Positions 56,921 to 64,000 of a stretch of 64,000 nucleotides of DNA are shown here, piece after piece. The notes beneath the pieces were generated by a model. It was not told the DNA's origin. It saw only the letters and a list, made by a program, of their open reading frames with translations, and searched no databases. Location: positions 558,001 through 622,000 of the forward strand of contig NZ_VFNU01000001.1 of NCBI RefSeq assembly GCF_006715725.1. The letters are read 5' to 3'. The translations under genes were made by a program, and so were the position numbers. The stretch comes from Nocardioides sp. SLBN-35. Its GTDB lineage: Bacteria > Actinomycetota > Actinomycetes > Propionibacteriales > Nocardioidaceae. Position 1 is the stretch's first letter. Each line of letters starts with the position of its first letter.

Positions 56921-58843
56921 ATGACCGAGACCCACGAGATCAGGTCCGTACTGGTCGCCAACCGCGGCGAGATCGCCCGCCGCGTCTTCCGCACCTGCCG
57001 CGACCTGGGTATCCGCACCGTCGCGGTGCACACCGACCTCGACGCCGACGCGCTGCACGTCCGCGACGCCGACGTCGCCCTCCGGGTGCCGTCCTACCTC
57101 GACGGCGACGCCGTCCTCGCCGCCGCGAAGGAGGCCGGCCTGGCCGACGGGGGCGCGATCCACCCCGGCTACGGCTTCCTCTCCGAGAACGCGGGCTTCG
57201 CCGCCGCCGTCACCGACGCGGGCATCGCCTGGGTCGGGCCCAGCCCGAAGGTCATCGAGCAGATGGGGCGCAAGGACGCGGCCCGCGACCTGGCCGTCGC
57301 GGCCGGCGTGCCGGTGGTGCCGTCGTACGACATCGCTGAGGACCCAGCCACCTTCGCCTACCCGGTGCTGGTCAAGGCCGCCGCCGGCGGTGGCGGCAAG
57401 GGCATGCGCGTGGTCCGCGCGGCCGCCGACTTCGACGCCGCCGTCGCCGCCGCGAAGCGCGAGGCGGCCAGCGCCTTCGGCGACGACACCATCCTGGTCG
57501 AGAAGTACGTCGAGCGCGGTCGCCACATCGAGGTGCAGGTGCTCGGCGACAGCCACGGCACCGTCGTCCACCTCGGCACCCGCGAATGCTCGGTGCAGCG
57601 CCGTCACCAGAAGGTGCTCGAGGAGGCGCCCGCCCCCGCGCTCGACGACGAGCTGCGCTCCCGGATCCACGCCTCCGCGGTCGATCTGTCCGCGTCGGTG
57701 GGCTACGAGAACGCAGGCACGATCGAATACCTTCTCGACGCCAGCACCGGAGACTTCTACTTCTTGGAGATGAACACCCGGCTCCAGGTCGAGCACCCGG
57801 TCACCGAGATCCACAGCGGCACGGACCTGGTGGCGCTGCAGCTCGCCGTCGCCGCGGGGGAGCCGCTGCCGTTCGACCAGTCCGGGGTGCGCTTCCGGGA
57901 CCACGCGATCGAGGCGCGGATCTACGCCGAGGACGCCTTCGCCGGCTTCCTCCCGCAGGCCGGTACGGCGACCGTCGTCCGTTGGCCGGACTCGGTGGTT
58001 GAGGTGCGAGCGCAGCGAGCCTCGAAACCCCGGGTCGACCACGCGCTCGAGTCCGGCCAGGTCGTGAGCACGTCGTACGACCCGATGCTAGGCAAGGTCA
58101 TCGTCTCCGGGCGCGACCGCGAGGGCGCGCGTCGCGCGCTGGTCGCCGCGCTCGACGACACCGCGATCCTCGGCCTGACCACCAACACCGGCTTCCTGCG
58201 GGTGCTGGCGGCGGGCGAGGAGTTCGCCGTCCCCGGCGGCATCGACACCGCCTGGCTCGACCGGCACGACGTCCCGGCCCCCGATCCGGCCCCGGCCCGA
58301 GCGGTCGCCGCCCGGCTCTGGCTCGACGCCAACACCGCGGCCACCGGCCCGTTCGCCGGCGACGGCTTCCGGATGGGCGCACCCGCGGCCCCGGTCGTGG
58401 TGGAGTTCACCGACGGTACGGTGGTGCTGCCCGACCGCCCCCGAACCGTTCGATCGAACGGTTCGAGGGACTCCGAGCCCCCCGAGGTCCCCCGAACCGT
58501 TCGATCGAACGATTCGGTGGCCCGCGTGAGCCGGTACCACGTCGAGCTCGCCCACCAGGGCCAGCGCTATGTCTTCGACCGCCCCGACGCAAGTGCCGAC
58601 CACGGCGTGGCGGCCGGCGACGGCACGGTCGTCGCGCCGATGCCCGGCACGGTCCTCGACGTGAGGGTCGCGGTGGGCGACACGGTCGCCGAGGGCGACG
58701 TGCTCGGTGTCGTCGAGGCGATGAAGATGGAGCTGGCGCTCAAGGCGCCGTACGCCGGCACGGTCACCGCCGTCGGCGCCGGCACCGGCCAGCAGGTGGC
58801 CCTGGGCGCTGAGCTGTTCGTCGTGGAGGGGGAGAGCGCATGA
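56921..58843 (+). CDS. Acyl-CoA carboxylase alpha subunit, biotin carboxylase plus BCCP (AccA1/MccA-like)
   Basis: A 640-residue enzyme that carboxylates its own biotin with ATP. The biotin-carboxylase domain begins VLVANRGEIARRVF and has AAAGGGGKGMR (ATP grasp) and FLEMNTRLQVEHPVTE. The C-terminal BCCP domain carries the biotinylated Lys K602 in EAMKM. Two repeat insertions are translated: residues 359-370 (VVEVRAQRASKP) between beta strands of the carboxylase, and 508-532 (two copies of RTVRSN) in the linker region before the BCCP. Both are in frame. ATG 56921 or GTG 56912 may be the start; the latter overlaps the previous stop. Confidence 0.93.
   Translation: MTETHEIRSVLVANRGEIARRVFRTCRDLGIRTVAVHTDLDADALHVRDADVALRVPSYLDGDAVLAAAKEAGLADGGAIHPGYGFLSENAGFAAAVTDAGIAWVGPSPKVIEQMGRKDAARDLAVAAGVPVVPSYDIAEDPATFAYPVLVKAAAGGGGKGMRVVRAAADFDAAVAAAKREAASAFGDDTILVEKYVERGRHIEVQVLGDSHGTVVHLGTRECSVQRRHQKVLEEAPAPALDDELRSRIHASAVDLSASVGYENAGTIEYLLDASTGDFYFLEMNTRLQVEHPVTEIHSGTDLVALQLAVAAGEPLPFDQSGVRFRDHAIEARIYAEDAFAGFLPQAGTATVVRWPDSVVEVRAQRASKPRVDHALESGQVVSTSYDPMLGKVIVSGRDREGARRALVAALDDTAILGLTTNTGFLRVLAAGEEFAVPGGIDTAWLDRHDVPAPDPAPARAVAARLWLDANTAATGPFAGDGFRMGAPAAPVVVEFTDGTVVLPDRPRTVRSNGSRDSEPPEVPRTVRSNDSVARVSRYHVELAHQGQRYVFDRPDASADHGVAAGDGTVVAPMPGTVLDVRVAVGDTVAEGDVLGVVEAMKMELALKAPYAGTVTAVGAGTGQQVALGAELFVVEGESA
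57997..58029. repeat. In-frame repeat of the GGTTGAGG...CCTCGAAACC type inside the biotin carboxylase gene
   Basis: A 33-base imperfect palindrome beginning GGTTGAGGTGCGAGC and ending GCGAGCCTCGAAACC. I recall close variants of this element as common intergenic repeats in Nocardioides and other high-GC actinobacteria. Here it is translated in frame as VVEVRAQRASKP between WPDS and RVDHALESG. Confidence 0.82.
58442..58516. repeat. Pair of in-frame 24-bp palindromes inside the biotin carboxylase gene
   Basis: Copy 1 (58442-58465) is a perfect 24-bp palindrome built from CGAACCGTTCGA and its complement. Copy 2 (58493-58516) is identical except one base (A for G at 58512). They begin 51 bases (17 codons) apart in the same frame, so both encode RTVRSN. 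The spacer contains GGGAC and GGTCCC-type partial complements, so the pair could be one composite element. Confidence 0.88.
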
Positions 58844-59781
58844 GCGGGCTGCCGATGGTGATCGACGAGCCGGGACTGCCCGCGAAGGTCACGATCTACG
58901 AGGTCGGGCCGCGCGACGGCCTGCAGAACGAGAAGTCCGTGGTGCCCACCGAGGTCAAGGCTGCCTTCGTGAAGCGGCTGATCGACGCGGGGCTCCCGAT
59001 CGTCGAGGCGACCAGCTTCGTGCACCCCGACTGGGTGCCGCAGCTCGCCGACGCCGCTGACCTGATGACCGGCCTGACCGCCGACCTCGGGGACGCCGCC
59101 CGCCAGCTGCCGGTCCTGGTGCCCAACCAGCGCGGCCTGGACCGGGCCGTCGGCCTCGGCCTGCGCCACGTCGCGGTCTTCGCGTCGGCGACCGAGACGT
59201 TCGCGAACAAGAACCTCAACCGCACCCTCGAGTCGCAGTTCGAGATGTTCGAGCCGACCATCGTGGCCGCCCTGGCCGCCGGGATGGACGTCCGCGGCTA
59301 CGTCTCGATGTGCTTCGGCGACCCGTGGGAGGGCGCCGTACCGATCGAGCAGGTCGTCGCCGTCGGCACCCGCCTGCTCGACCTGGGCGTCGGCCAGCTC
59401 AGCCTCGGCGACACCATCGGCGTCGCCACCGCCGGCCACGTCAAGGCCCTGGTCGCCGCGTTCGCCGAGGCCGGCGTCTCGTGCGACCGGCTCGCGCTGC
59501 ACTTCCACGACACCTACGGCCAGGCGCTCACCAACGTCCACGCGGGGTTGCAGTCCGGAGTCACGACGTACGACGCCTCGGCGGGCGGCCTCGGCGGCTG
59601 CCCCTACGCCAAGAGCGCCACCGGCAACCTGGCCACCGAGGACCTGGTGTGGTTCCTCACCGGGCTCGGCATCGAGCACGGCGTCGACCTGGACGCGGTC
59701 GTCGCGACCAGCGCCTGGATGGCCGAGCAGCTCGGCCGGCCGAGCCCCTCGGCCGTCGTCCGGGCCCTCAGCGGCGCCTGA
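58840..59781 (+). CDS. Hydroxymethylglutaryl-CoA lyase
   Basis: A 313-residue TIM-barrel enzyme that cleaves HMG-CoA to acetoacetate and acetyl-CoA, the last step of leucine breakdown. It begins VTIYEVGPRDGLQNEK with the catalytic Arg-Asp pair and has the HMG-CoA lyase signature with the active-site Cys in GGLGGCPYAKSATGN (about 249-263). HFHDTYGQAL supplies metal-binding His residues. The ATG overlaps the stop of the biotin subunit (ATGA), so all three genes form one operon. Dehydrogenase and hydratase steps of the pathway are not next to it; the crotonase and dehydrogenases elsewhere in the window could supply them. Confidence 0.96.
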   Translation: MSGLPMVIDEPGLPAKVTIYEVGPRDGLQNEKSVVPTEVKAAFVKRLIDAGLPIVEATSFVHPDWVPQLADAADLMTGLTADLGDAARQLPVLVPNQRGLDRAVGLGLRHVAVFASATETFANKNLNRTLESQFEMFEPTIVAALAAGMDVRGYVSMCFGDPWEGAVPIEQVVAVGTRLLDLGVGQLSLGDTIGVATAGHVKALVAAFAEAGVSCDRLALHFHDTYGQALTNVHAGLQSGVTTYDASAGGLGGCPYAKSATGNLATEDLVWFLTGLGIEHGVDLDAVVATSAWMAEQLGRPSPSAVVRALSGA

Positions 59782-59790
59782 CCGTTGCTC

Positions 59791-59849
59791 GCGCCCCATG
59801 CGTTCTGGTCGCGAATTCGCCGGATCGACGACCAGAACGCATGGGGTGC
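59791..59849. repeat. Palindromic element with CCCCATGCG ends, copy 1
   Basis: Perfect 18-bp arms, CCCCATGCGTTCTGGTCG (59794-59811) and its complement (59829-59846), with a 17-base loop containing GAATTCGC. Ten bases beyond the HMG-CoA lyase stop. A related copy with changed but still paired inner stem is at 63016-63074. Confidence 0.88.
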
Positions 59850-59909
59850 GGCAGCCCGGCAGGCGCCCCTGGCAGGCACGGGTTCGCCACCTCCCCTTAA
59901 CGTTGGGCC

Positions 59910-61058
59910 ATGAGTGGTCGACGACGCGCCTGGGGATGGGTGGCCGCGTTGCGAGCCGGAGCGACGACGCCGTGGCTCGACTGGCCGGCCGACGGATCGG
60001 GGGAGGGCGAGCCGCTCGGCGCCGAGCTCCCGGGAGCCCAGCAGCTCGCGCTGTTGCGCCGCCTCAACGCCCACGCCCATGCGGCCGGGCGCACCGTCCC
60101 GGCCGCCACTGCGGAGCGCGTGCTCGCCGCCGGCGTCTCCGGACGCGGCCGCAGCGAGCTCGCACTGGTGGGGGTCGACGACGCCCCTGACCAGTTCGGG
60201 CCGCGTCCGGTCGACCCGGACGCGCTGAGCGACGACGAGCTGCTCCGGGTCGCGAGCGCCCTGATCGCCGACGACGTCGCGCTGACCGCCGCCCTCCCGG
60301 AGCCCGAGCCGACCTTCGTCGACAAGGTCCGCGCCGTACGACGCCCCTGGGTCCGCTCGTTCGTCGTGGTCGGCATGCCCTGGCGTGCCGACGCCGTCCG
60401 CGCCGAGCTCACCGTCCAGGGTCACCGTCCGGGCGGTCGCCGGCCCACGGCGTACCTCCTCGCCGACGACCTGGAGACCGTCCTCGTCCAGGCCTGGACC
60501 GCGCGCAGCTTCGACCAGGGCGGCGCGTCCTGGCGCGGCTTCGTGCGCGCCAACGCCGGTGCCGGTCACCTGCCGCCGCGCGCCGACCTGGCGCGGATGG
60601 CTCGCTCCGCGGCCTACAAGTACGGCGCCGAGCGGGTCCGGGTCGTCCTCGACGACCGGCTGCTGGCCGACGAGCTCGGCGTGACCCGGCTCGGCGGTCC
60701 GCCGCGCCTCGGTGCGCACGCAGTCGACCTGATTCGCCGGGTCGGCGAGCCGCTCGGCCTGCTGGTCGCCTCCGAGGACCGCCCGCGGCTGCTCCGCGAC
60801 ACCCTCGGCCGGCGCCTCGACGGGCTCGGCGGACCGCCCCCGACGCTGCCGCCGCGCTGGGACGGCTGGCTCAGCACGCAGGCCGAACGCACCCGCCACG
60901 ACCTCGCCGCGGCTCGCTACCCTGTGCTCGGCGATCTCGACCAGCTGTTGCCGCGCCCCCTCGGTACCGAGCCGGTGGCACCGGTCGACGCCGAGGTCCT
61001 GGCCCTCGCGCTCGGCCTGCTCCTCGACCCCGTCACCGTGCCCAAGGAGGAATCGTGA
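59910..61058 (+). CDS. Conserved-type protein of unknown function, paired with a sulfotransferase-like gene
   Basis: A 382-residue soluble protein with many Arg and Ala, no signal peptide and no TM segment. Parts read as mixed alpha/beta (RSFVVVGMPWRADAVRAELT; RRPTAYLLADDLETVLVQAW; GAERVRVVLDDRLLADELG), perhaps a Rossmann-like or nuclease-like core, but no motif is firm. TAACGT lies 6 bases before the ATG (leaderless). Its stop overlaps the start of the next gene (GTGA), so the two proteins are made together. I cannot name a family. Possibly surface-glycan related, only because of the partner. Confidence 0.82.
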   Translation: MSGRRRAWGWVAALRAGATTPWLDWPADGSGEGEPLGAELPGAQQLALLRRLNAHAHAAGRTVPAATAERVLAAGVSGRGRSELALVGVDDAPDQFGPRPVDPDALSDDELLRVASALIADDVALTAALPEPEPTFVDKVRAVRRPWVRSFVVVGMPWRADAVRAELTVQGHRPGGRRPTAYLLADDLETVLVQAWTARSFDQGGASWRGFVRANAGAGHLPPRADLARMARSAAYKYGAERVRVVLDDRLLADELGVTRLGGPPRLGAHAVDLIRRVGEPLGLLVASEDRPRLLRDTLGRRLDGLGGPPPTLPPRWDGWLSTQAERTRHDLAAARYPVLGDLDQLLPRPLGTEPVAPVDAEVLALALGLLLDPVTVPKEES

Positions 61059-62293
61059 GTCGGCGAGTCCTGCTCCACGTCGGGACGCCCAAGACCGGGA
61101 CGTCGTACCTCCAGGACGTCCTCTACAAGAACCGGGCCAAGCTCCTCAAGCAGGACGTGCTCTACCCTGCGGACCGCTTCGACGAGCACTTCCTCGCCGC
61201 GCTCGACTTGATGCGGCTGCGCTGGGGCGGGCTCGAGGCCGAGGCCGTCGGCGCCTGGGACCGGCTCGCCGAGCAGGTCCGGGCCCACGACGGCACCGCG
61301 ATCATCAGCCACGAGATCCTCGCCTCCGCCTCGCGCAGCCAGGTCGCCCGCGCACTCGCCTCGATCGGCCACCGGCCCGGCGGCGACACCAGCGACGGCG
61401 GCACCGAGGTCCACCTGATCCTCTCCGTGCGCGACCTGGTCCGCCAGATCCCGGCCGAGTGGCAGGAGAACGTCAAGCACCGCGCGCGCTTCGGCTACGG
61501 CCGCTTCCTCGAGCTGATCCAGGACCCCGAGCGCGCGCATCGCGTCGGCGCGTGGTTCTGGGGCGTGCAGGAGATCCCCGACATCCTGGACCGCTGGGGT
61601 GCGGACATCCCGCCCGAGCGGATCCACCTGGTCACCGTCCCGCCGTCCGGCGGCCCACCCGACCTGCTGTGGGAGCGGTTCAGCACGACCTTCGGGCTCG
61701 ACGGGCTCGACCTCAAGCTCACCACCCGGCGCGCGAACCCGAGCCTCGGCGTACCCGAGTCGGCGCTGATCCGCCGGATCAACCGCACCGCCGCCCGCGA
61801 CCTGCCGCCGCAGCACTACCGCCCGCTCGTCCGCGAGCTGCTCGCCCACCGCACTCTCTCCAAGCGCACCAAGTCCGCCCGCCTCGGCCTGCCGCCGGAC
61901 CAGTACCCCTGGGTGCACGAGCTCACCGAGAGCTGGATCGCGGAGCTCTCCCGCCGTGGGTACGACGTCACCGGCGACCTCGAGGACCTGCGCGGCGCTC
62001 CCGCCCCGGCCGGCAAGTGGGTCGATCCCGACCACCCGCCGGAGCGCCAGGTCGCCTCCGCCGCGGTCGACGCGATCAAGGCGCTGCTGCTCGACAACGC
62101 CGAGGCGCACGCCGAGAACGAGCGGCTGCGCCGCAAGCTCGAGGCCGCCCGTCGCGAGCTGGTCCGGGCCCGCACGCCGCGACTGATGCGGTCGATGGAG
62201 TGGACCGTGCAGAGGCTGGAGCGCAGCGGCAAGGGCCGCCAGGCGCTCGGGGTCTACCGCAAGGCCCGCAACCGGACGCCGCAGGAGCAGTAG
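61055..62293 (+). CDS. Sulfotransferase-like protein with C-terminal coiled coil
   Basis: A 412-residue protein. The start HVGTPKTGTSYLQ (GTPKTGTS at 10-17) matches the 5'-phosphosulfate-binding loop of PAPS-dependent sulfotransferases. LILSVRDLVRQIPAEWQE is the likely second (3'-phosphate) region with its Arg and Ser. Residues from about 330 form a long charged helix (NAEAHAENERLRRKLEAARRE in key residues), probably a coiled coil. The GTG start has the ribosome site AAGGAGG. It overlaps the preceding unknown gene and no glycosyltransferase is adjacent, so the acceptor is unclear. Confidence 0.85.
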   Translation: MSRRVLLHVGTPKTGTSYLQDVLYKNRAKLLKQDVLYPADRFDEHFLAALDLMRLRWGGLEAEAVGAWDRLAEQVRAHDGTAIISHEILASASRSQVARALASIGHRPGGDTSDGGTEVHLILSVRDLVRQIPAEWQENVKHRARFGYGRFLELIQDPERAHRVGAWFWGVQEIPDILDRWGADIPPERIHLVTVPPSGGPPDLLWERFSTTFGLDGLDLKLTTRRANPSLGVPESALIRRINRTAARDLPPQHYRPLVRELLAHRTLSKRTKSARLGLPPDQYPWVHELTESWIAELSRRGYDVTGDLEDLRGAPAPAGKWVDPDHPPERQVASAAVDAIKALLLDNAEAHAENERLRRKLEAARRELVRARTPRLMRSMEWTVQRLERSGKGRQALGVYRKARNRTPQEQ

Positions 62294-62297
62294 GGGT

Positions 62298-62993
62298 TCA
62301 GGAGCGCCGCAGCGGCCGGAACTCCCGGCCGGCGTACCGCCCCACCCGGTAGGTGCTCCAGCCGTCGGCCACCGCGCCGACCGCGCCACCGACCAGCGGC
62401 ACCTTCTTGCCGACGGTCGTCACCATCCGCTTGCCGATCACCCGGCTGATCAGCTCGCCGGCCAGCACCGTCGACACGGTCCGGTCGAGGTTCGGGTCGT
62501 GCTGCGGCGCGGTCGCGATCGCCATCGGCGGCGCCGGCAGCTGGTGCCGCTTGACCATCGTCTTGACCGTGTCCTCGCCGAGGATGCAGACCAGGATCGC
62601 GTTGCGCACCCGCGGGTCGTCGAGGTCGTAGCCGCGCAGGTGCGCGATGCCGGCCACCATCCGGCACTGGATGAGCGCCAGCCCGGTGATGCTCGCCGGC
62701 GCCACGATCGTCGCGGTGATCAGCCCGCCCAGGTTGGTCGCGAGCCCCTCCACGCTGGCGTAGGCCACGTGGTTCTCGACCAGCTCCCGCACGGCCTTGT
62801 CGACGTCGCCGCGCTGCTCGTCGAGCTGCACCCGCGCCGCCTCCGCCGCCGGCGGCAGTGGTCCGACCCCCACCAGCGCCCGGTGCAGCGCCTCGCGCAC
62901 GAACGACTGCGTCAGTCCCGGCGCGAACCGGGTGACCTTGGGCGCGAGCTGCTGCGCGGTCCGCAGGGCCAGTCCCTTCTTCAGCGAAGCCAT
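62298..62993 (-). CDS. EcsC family protein
   Basis: A 231-residue protein with the EcsC hallmark hydrophobic stretch GGLITATIVAPASITGLALIQCRMVAGIAHLRGYD (given by key residues near 95-130) flanked by helical parts. A second region, GKKVPLVGGAVGAVADGWSTY, has Gly-rich hydrophobic character. EcsC-type proteins are found next to ABC-type exporters in Bacillus, but no ABC gene is here and the biochemical role is unknown. TAGGCT lies 7 bases before the ATG on the minus strand. It converges with the sulfotransferase-like gene 4 bases away. Confidence 0.88.
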   Translation of the reverse strand: MASLKKGLALRTAQQLAPKVTRFAPGLTQSFVREALHRALVGVGPLPPAAEAARVQLDEQRGDVDKAVRELVENHVAYASVEGLATNLGGLITATIVAPASITGLALIQCRMVAGIAHLRGYDLDDPRVRNAILVCILGEDTVKTMVKRHQLPAPPMAIATAPQHDPNLDRTVSTVLAGELISRVIGKRMVTTVGKKVPLVGGAVGAVADGWSTYRVGRYAGREFRPLRRS

Positions 62994-63015
62994 GTCCCCG
63001 AGCCTAGCGAGCGCC

Positions 63016-63074
63016 GCACCCCATGCGGATTGGTCGCGATTCGCGTCACAACACGGCCAATCCGCATGGGGCGC
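63016..63074. repeat. Palindromic element with CCCCATGCG ends, copy 2
   Basis: Perfect 15-bp arms CCCCATGCGGATTGG (63019-63033) and its complement (63057-63071), loop of 23 bases beginning TCGCGATTCGC. It lies in the divergent gap between EcsC and aat. Outer CCCCATGCG and the loop start are shared with copy 1, while three inner stem pairs differ in both arms. Confidence 0.88.
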
Positions 63075-63104
63075 GGTGCACATTCGACCGCATACGCTCG
63101 GCTC

Positions 63105-63845
63105 GTGCCCGTCGAGCCCGAGCCCAGCCCCTGGGTCTTCCCGAGTCGCACGGAGCTGGCGGCGCTGCCGGTCCTCGACGACCCGGAGGAGTACGACGAC
63201 GCAGACGAGGGCGACGGCACCCACGACGGCAGCGACCTGGTGGCGGTGGGTGCCGACCTCGCGCCCGGGACCCTGCTGGCGGCGTACCGCAGCGGCCTGT
63301 TCCCGATGCCCGAGGGGCGGGCGATCGGGTGGTGGAGCCCGGCGTACCGCGGGGTGCTGCGCCTCGACGAGCTGCGGGTCTCCCGTTCGCTGCGCCGCTC
63401 GGCGCGCGACTTCGAGGTGCGCGTCGACACCGCCTTCGACGAGGTGGTCGCCGCGTGCGCCGACCCGCGGCGACCGCACGGGTGGATCGACGCCCGGATC
63501 GCCCGTGCGTACGGCGACCTGCACCGCCTCGGCTGGGCGCACTCGGTCGAGACCTGGCGAGACGGCCGCCTCGTCGGCGGCCTGTACGGCGTCGCGATCG
63601 GCGGGCTGTTCGCCGGGGAGTCGATGTTCCACCACGTCACCGACGCGTCGAAGGTCGCGCTGATCGGCCTGGTCGAGGGACTGCGCGCGGACGCAGACGG
63701 GGCGGCCGGCAACCGGCTGGTCGACGTGCAGTGGGCCACCCGGCACCTGATGGGGCTGGGTGTGCGCGAGATCCCGCGGGCGTCGTACCTCGCGGCTCTC
63801 GAGGGCCTGCTGGAGGTTCCGCCCGCCCCGCTCTGGGACGGCTGA
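63105..63845 (+). CDS. aat: Leucyl/phenylalanyl-tRNA--protein transferase
   Basis: A 246-residue enzyme that adds Leu or Phe to proteins with N-terminal Arg or Lys, marking them for degradation. Signatures are LVAVGADLAPGTLLAAYRSGLFPM, GWWSPAYRGVL, YGDLHRLGWAHSVETW, and GGLYGVAIGGLFAGESMFH. An N-terminal stretch (about 25-45) is acidic and longer than usual. The GTG start is set by TACGCT 6 bases upstream (leaderless). A downstream ClpS gene, its usual partner in other bacteria, is not seen in the window. Confidence 0.95.
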   Translation: MPVEPEPSPWVFPSRTELAALPVLDDPEEYDDADEGDGTHDGSDLVAVGADLAPGTLLAAYRSGLFPMPEGRAIGWWSPAYRGVLRLDELRVSRSLRRSARDFEVRVDTAFDEVVAACADPRRPHGWIDARIARAYGDLHRLGWAHSVETWRDGRLVGGLYGVAIGGLFAGESMFHHVTDASKVALIGLVEGLRADADGAAGNRLVDVQWATRHLMGLGVREIPRASYLAALEGLLEVPPAPLWDG

Positions 63846-64000
63846 CTCCGCAGTCGCACCACGCCGGTCACGGGACCGCAACCTGCTGTTCGTCCTACCT
63901 GTGAATAGTCTGAGACCGGTGGGGGCAGGGTGACCGCGTGGTCGCCCGTGCGGCCGCGCCCCTGCTCGAGGGGCGTGCCGACGTGCTCCACCCCCTCAGG
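63846..64000. other. Edge region, possible start of another gene
   Basis: After the aat stop comes a region with TAGTCT at 63906-63911. A frame could start at GTG 63930 or GTG 63938 and run off the edge. Too short to judge. Confidence 0.3.

Noticed and set aside
1..64000. Search for tRNA, rRNA, transposase, integrase or toxin-antitoxin genes
   Set aside because: None was recognised on either strand by reading; small tRNAs could still be missed without a covariance search, but no cloverleaf was seen in the intergenic gaps.

Overview
The window is very GC-rich double-stranded bacterial DNA packed with short-spaced genes on both strands. Gene content (Ser/Thr kinase, SigG-like ECF factor, SNF2/SWIM pair, DbpA-type DEAD helicase, PaaX and TetR regulators, lipobox lipoproteins) and the glpD/TetR/flavoprotein/diacylglycerol-kinase block, which matches my recollection of M. 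tuberculosis Rv2249c-Rv2252, point to an actinobacterium, most likely Nocardioidaceae (Nocardioides-like; inference). I saw no rRNA, tRNA, CRISPR array, transposase or prophage gene. It reads as ordinary chromosome.

Layout. 1-10.8 kb: end of a membrane-anchored protein, a Ser/Thr kinase, a double-GNAT protein, a lipoprotein, YceI, a 45-residue small protein, glmS, a secreted nuclease-like protein and a DEAD helicase. 10.8-20.9 kb: transglycosylase-like lipoprotein, flavin oxidoreductase with a divergent MerR regulator, a penicillin-binding protein, a candidate small RNA, succinate-semialdehyde dehydrogenase, MFS exporter, LtrA protein, and a SigG-like sigma factor with a TIGR03086 partner. 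21-29.1 kb: glpD with TetR, divergent from an AGPS-like flavoprotein and a lipid kinase; acyl-CoA dehydrogenase divergent from TetR; ribA-marR operon. 29.1-38.2 kb: pirin, GH1 glycosidase, quinone oxidoreductase, three tandem CAP-domain proteins, M13 peptidase and small exported proteins. 38.3-47.1 kb: a LuxR regulator with two HTH domains, a RecQ-like helicase fused to a phosphoribosyltransferase-like domain, a membrane protein, and a SNF2-SWIM pair. 47.2-55.2 kb: TetR with a membrane protein, PaaX with a crotonase and an AidB-like dehydrogenase, a glycine-rich PASTA protein, TetR and ScyD/E. 55.3-64 kb: a branched-chain acyl-CoA operon (carboxyltransferase, biotin carboxylase, HMG-CoA lyase), an unknown protein plus sulfotransferase-like protein, EcsC and the leucyl/phenylalanyl-tRNA transferase.

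Two themes cut across the genes. First, the window carries several families of palindromic repeats. Most lie between genes, but three sit in frame inside the two carboxylase genes at 55.3-58.8 kb and are translated there, reminiscent of the palindromic elements known inside Rickettsia genes. A repeat built on GCCGACCCGGC also supplies the last codons of two unrelated genes. Second, 24 genes have a TANNNT-like -10 hexamer 6-7 bases before the start codon, so most promoters here should make leaderless mRNAs. This fixes many start choices. Several regulator genes have clear dyad operators lying exactly on such promoters.
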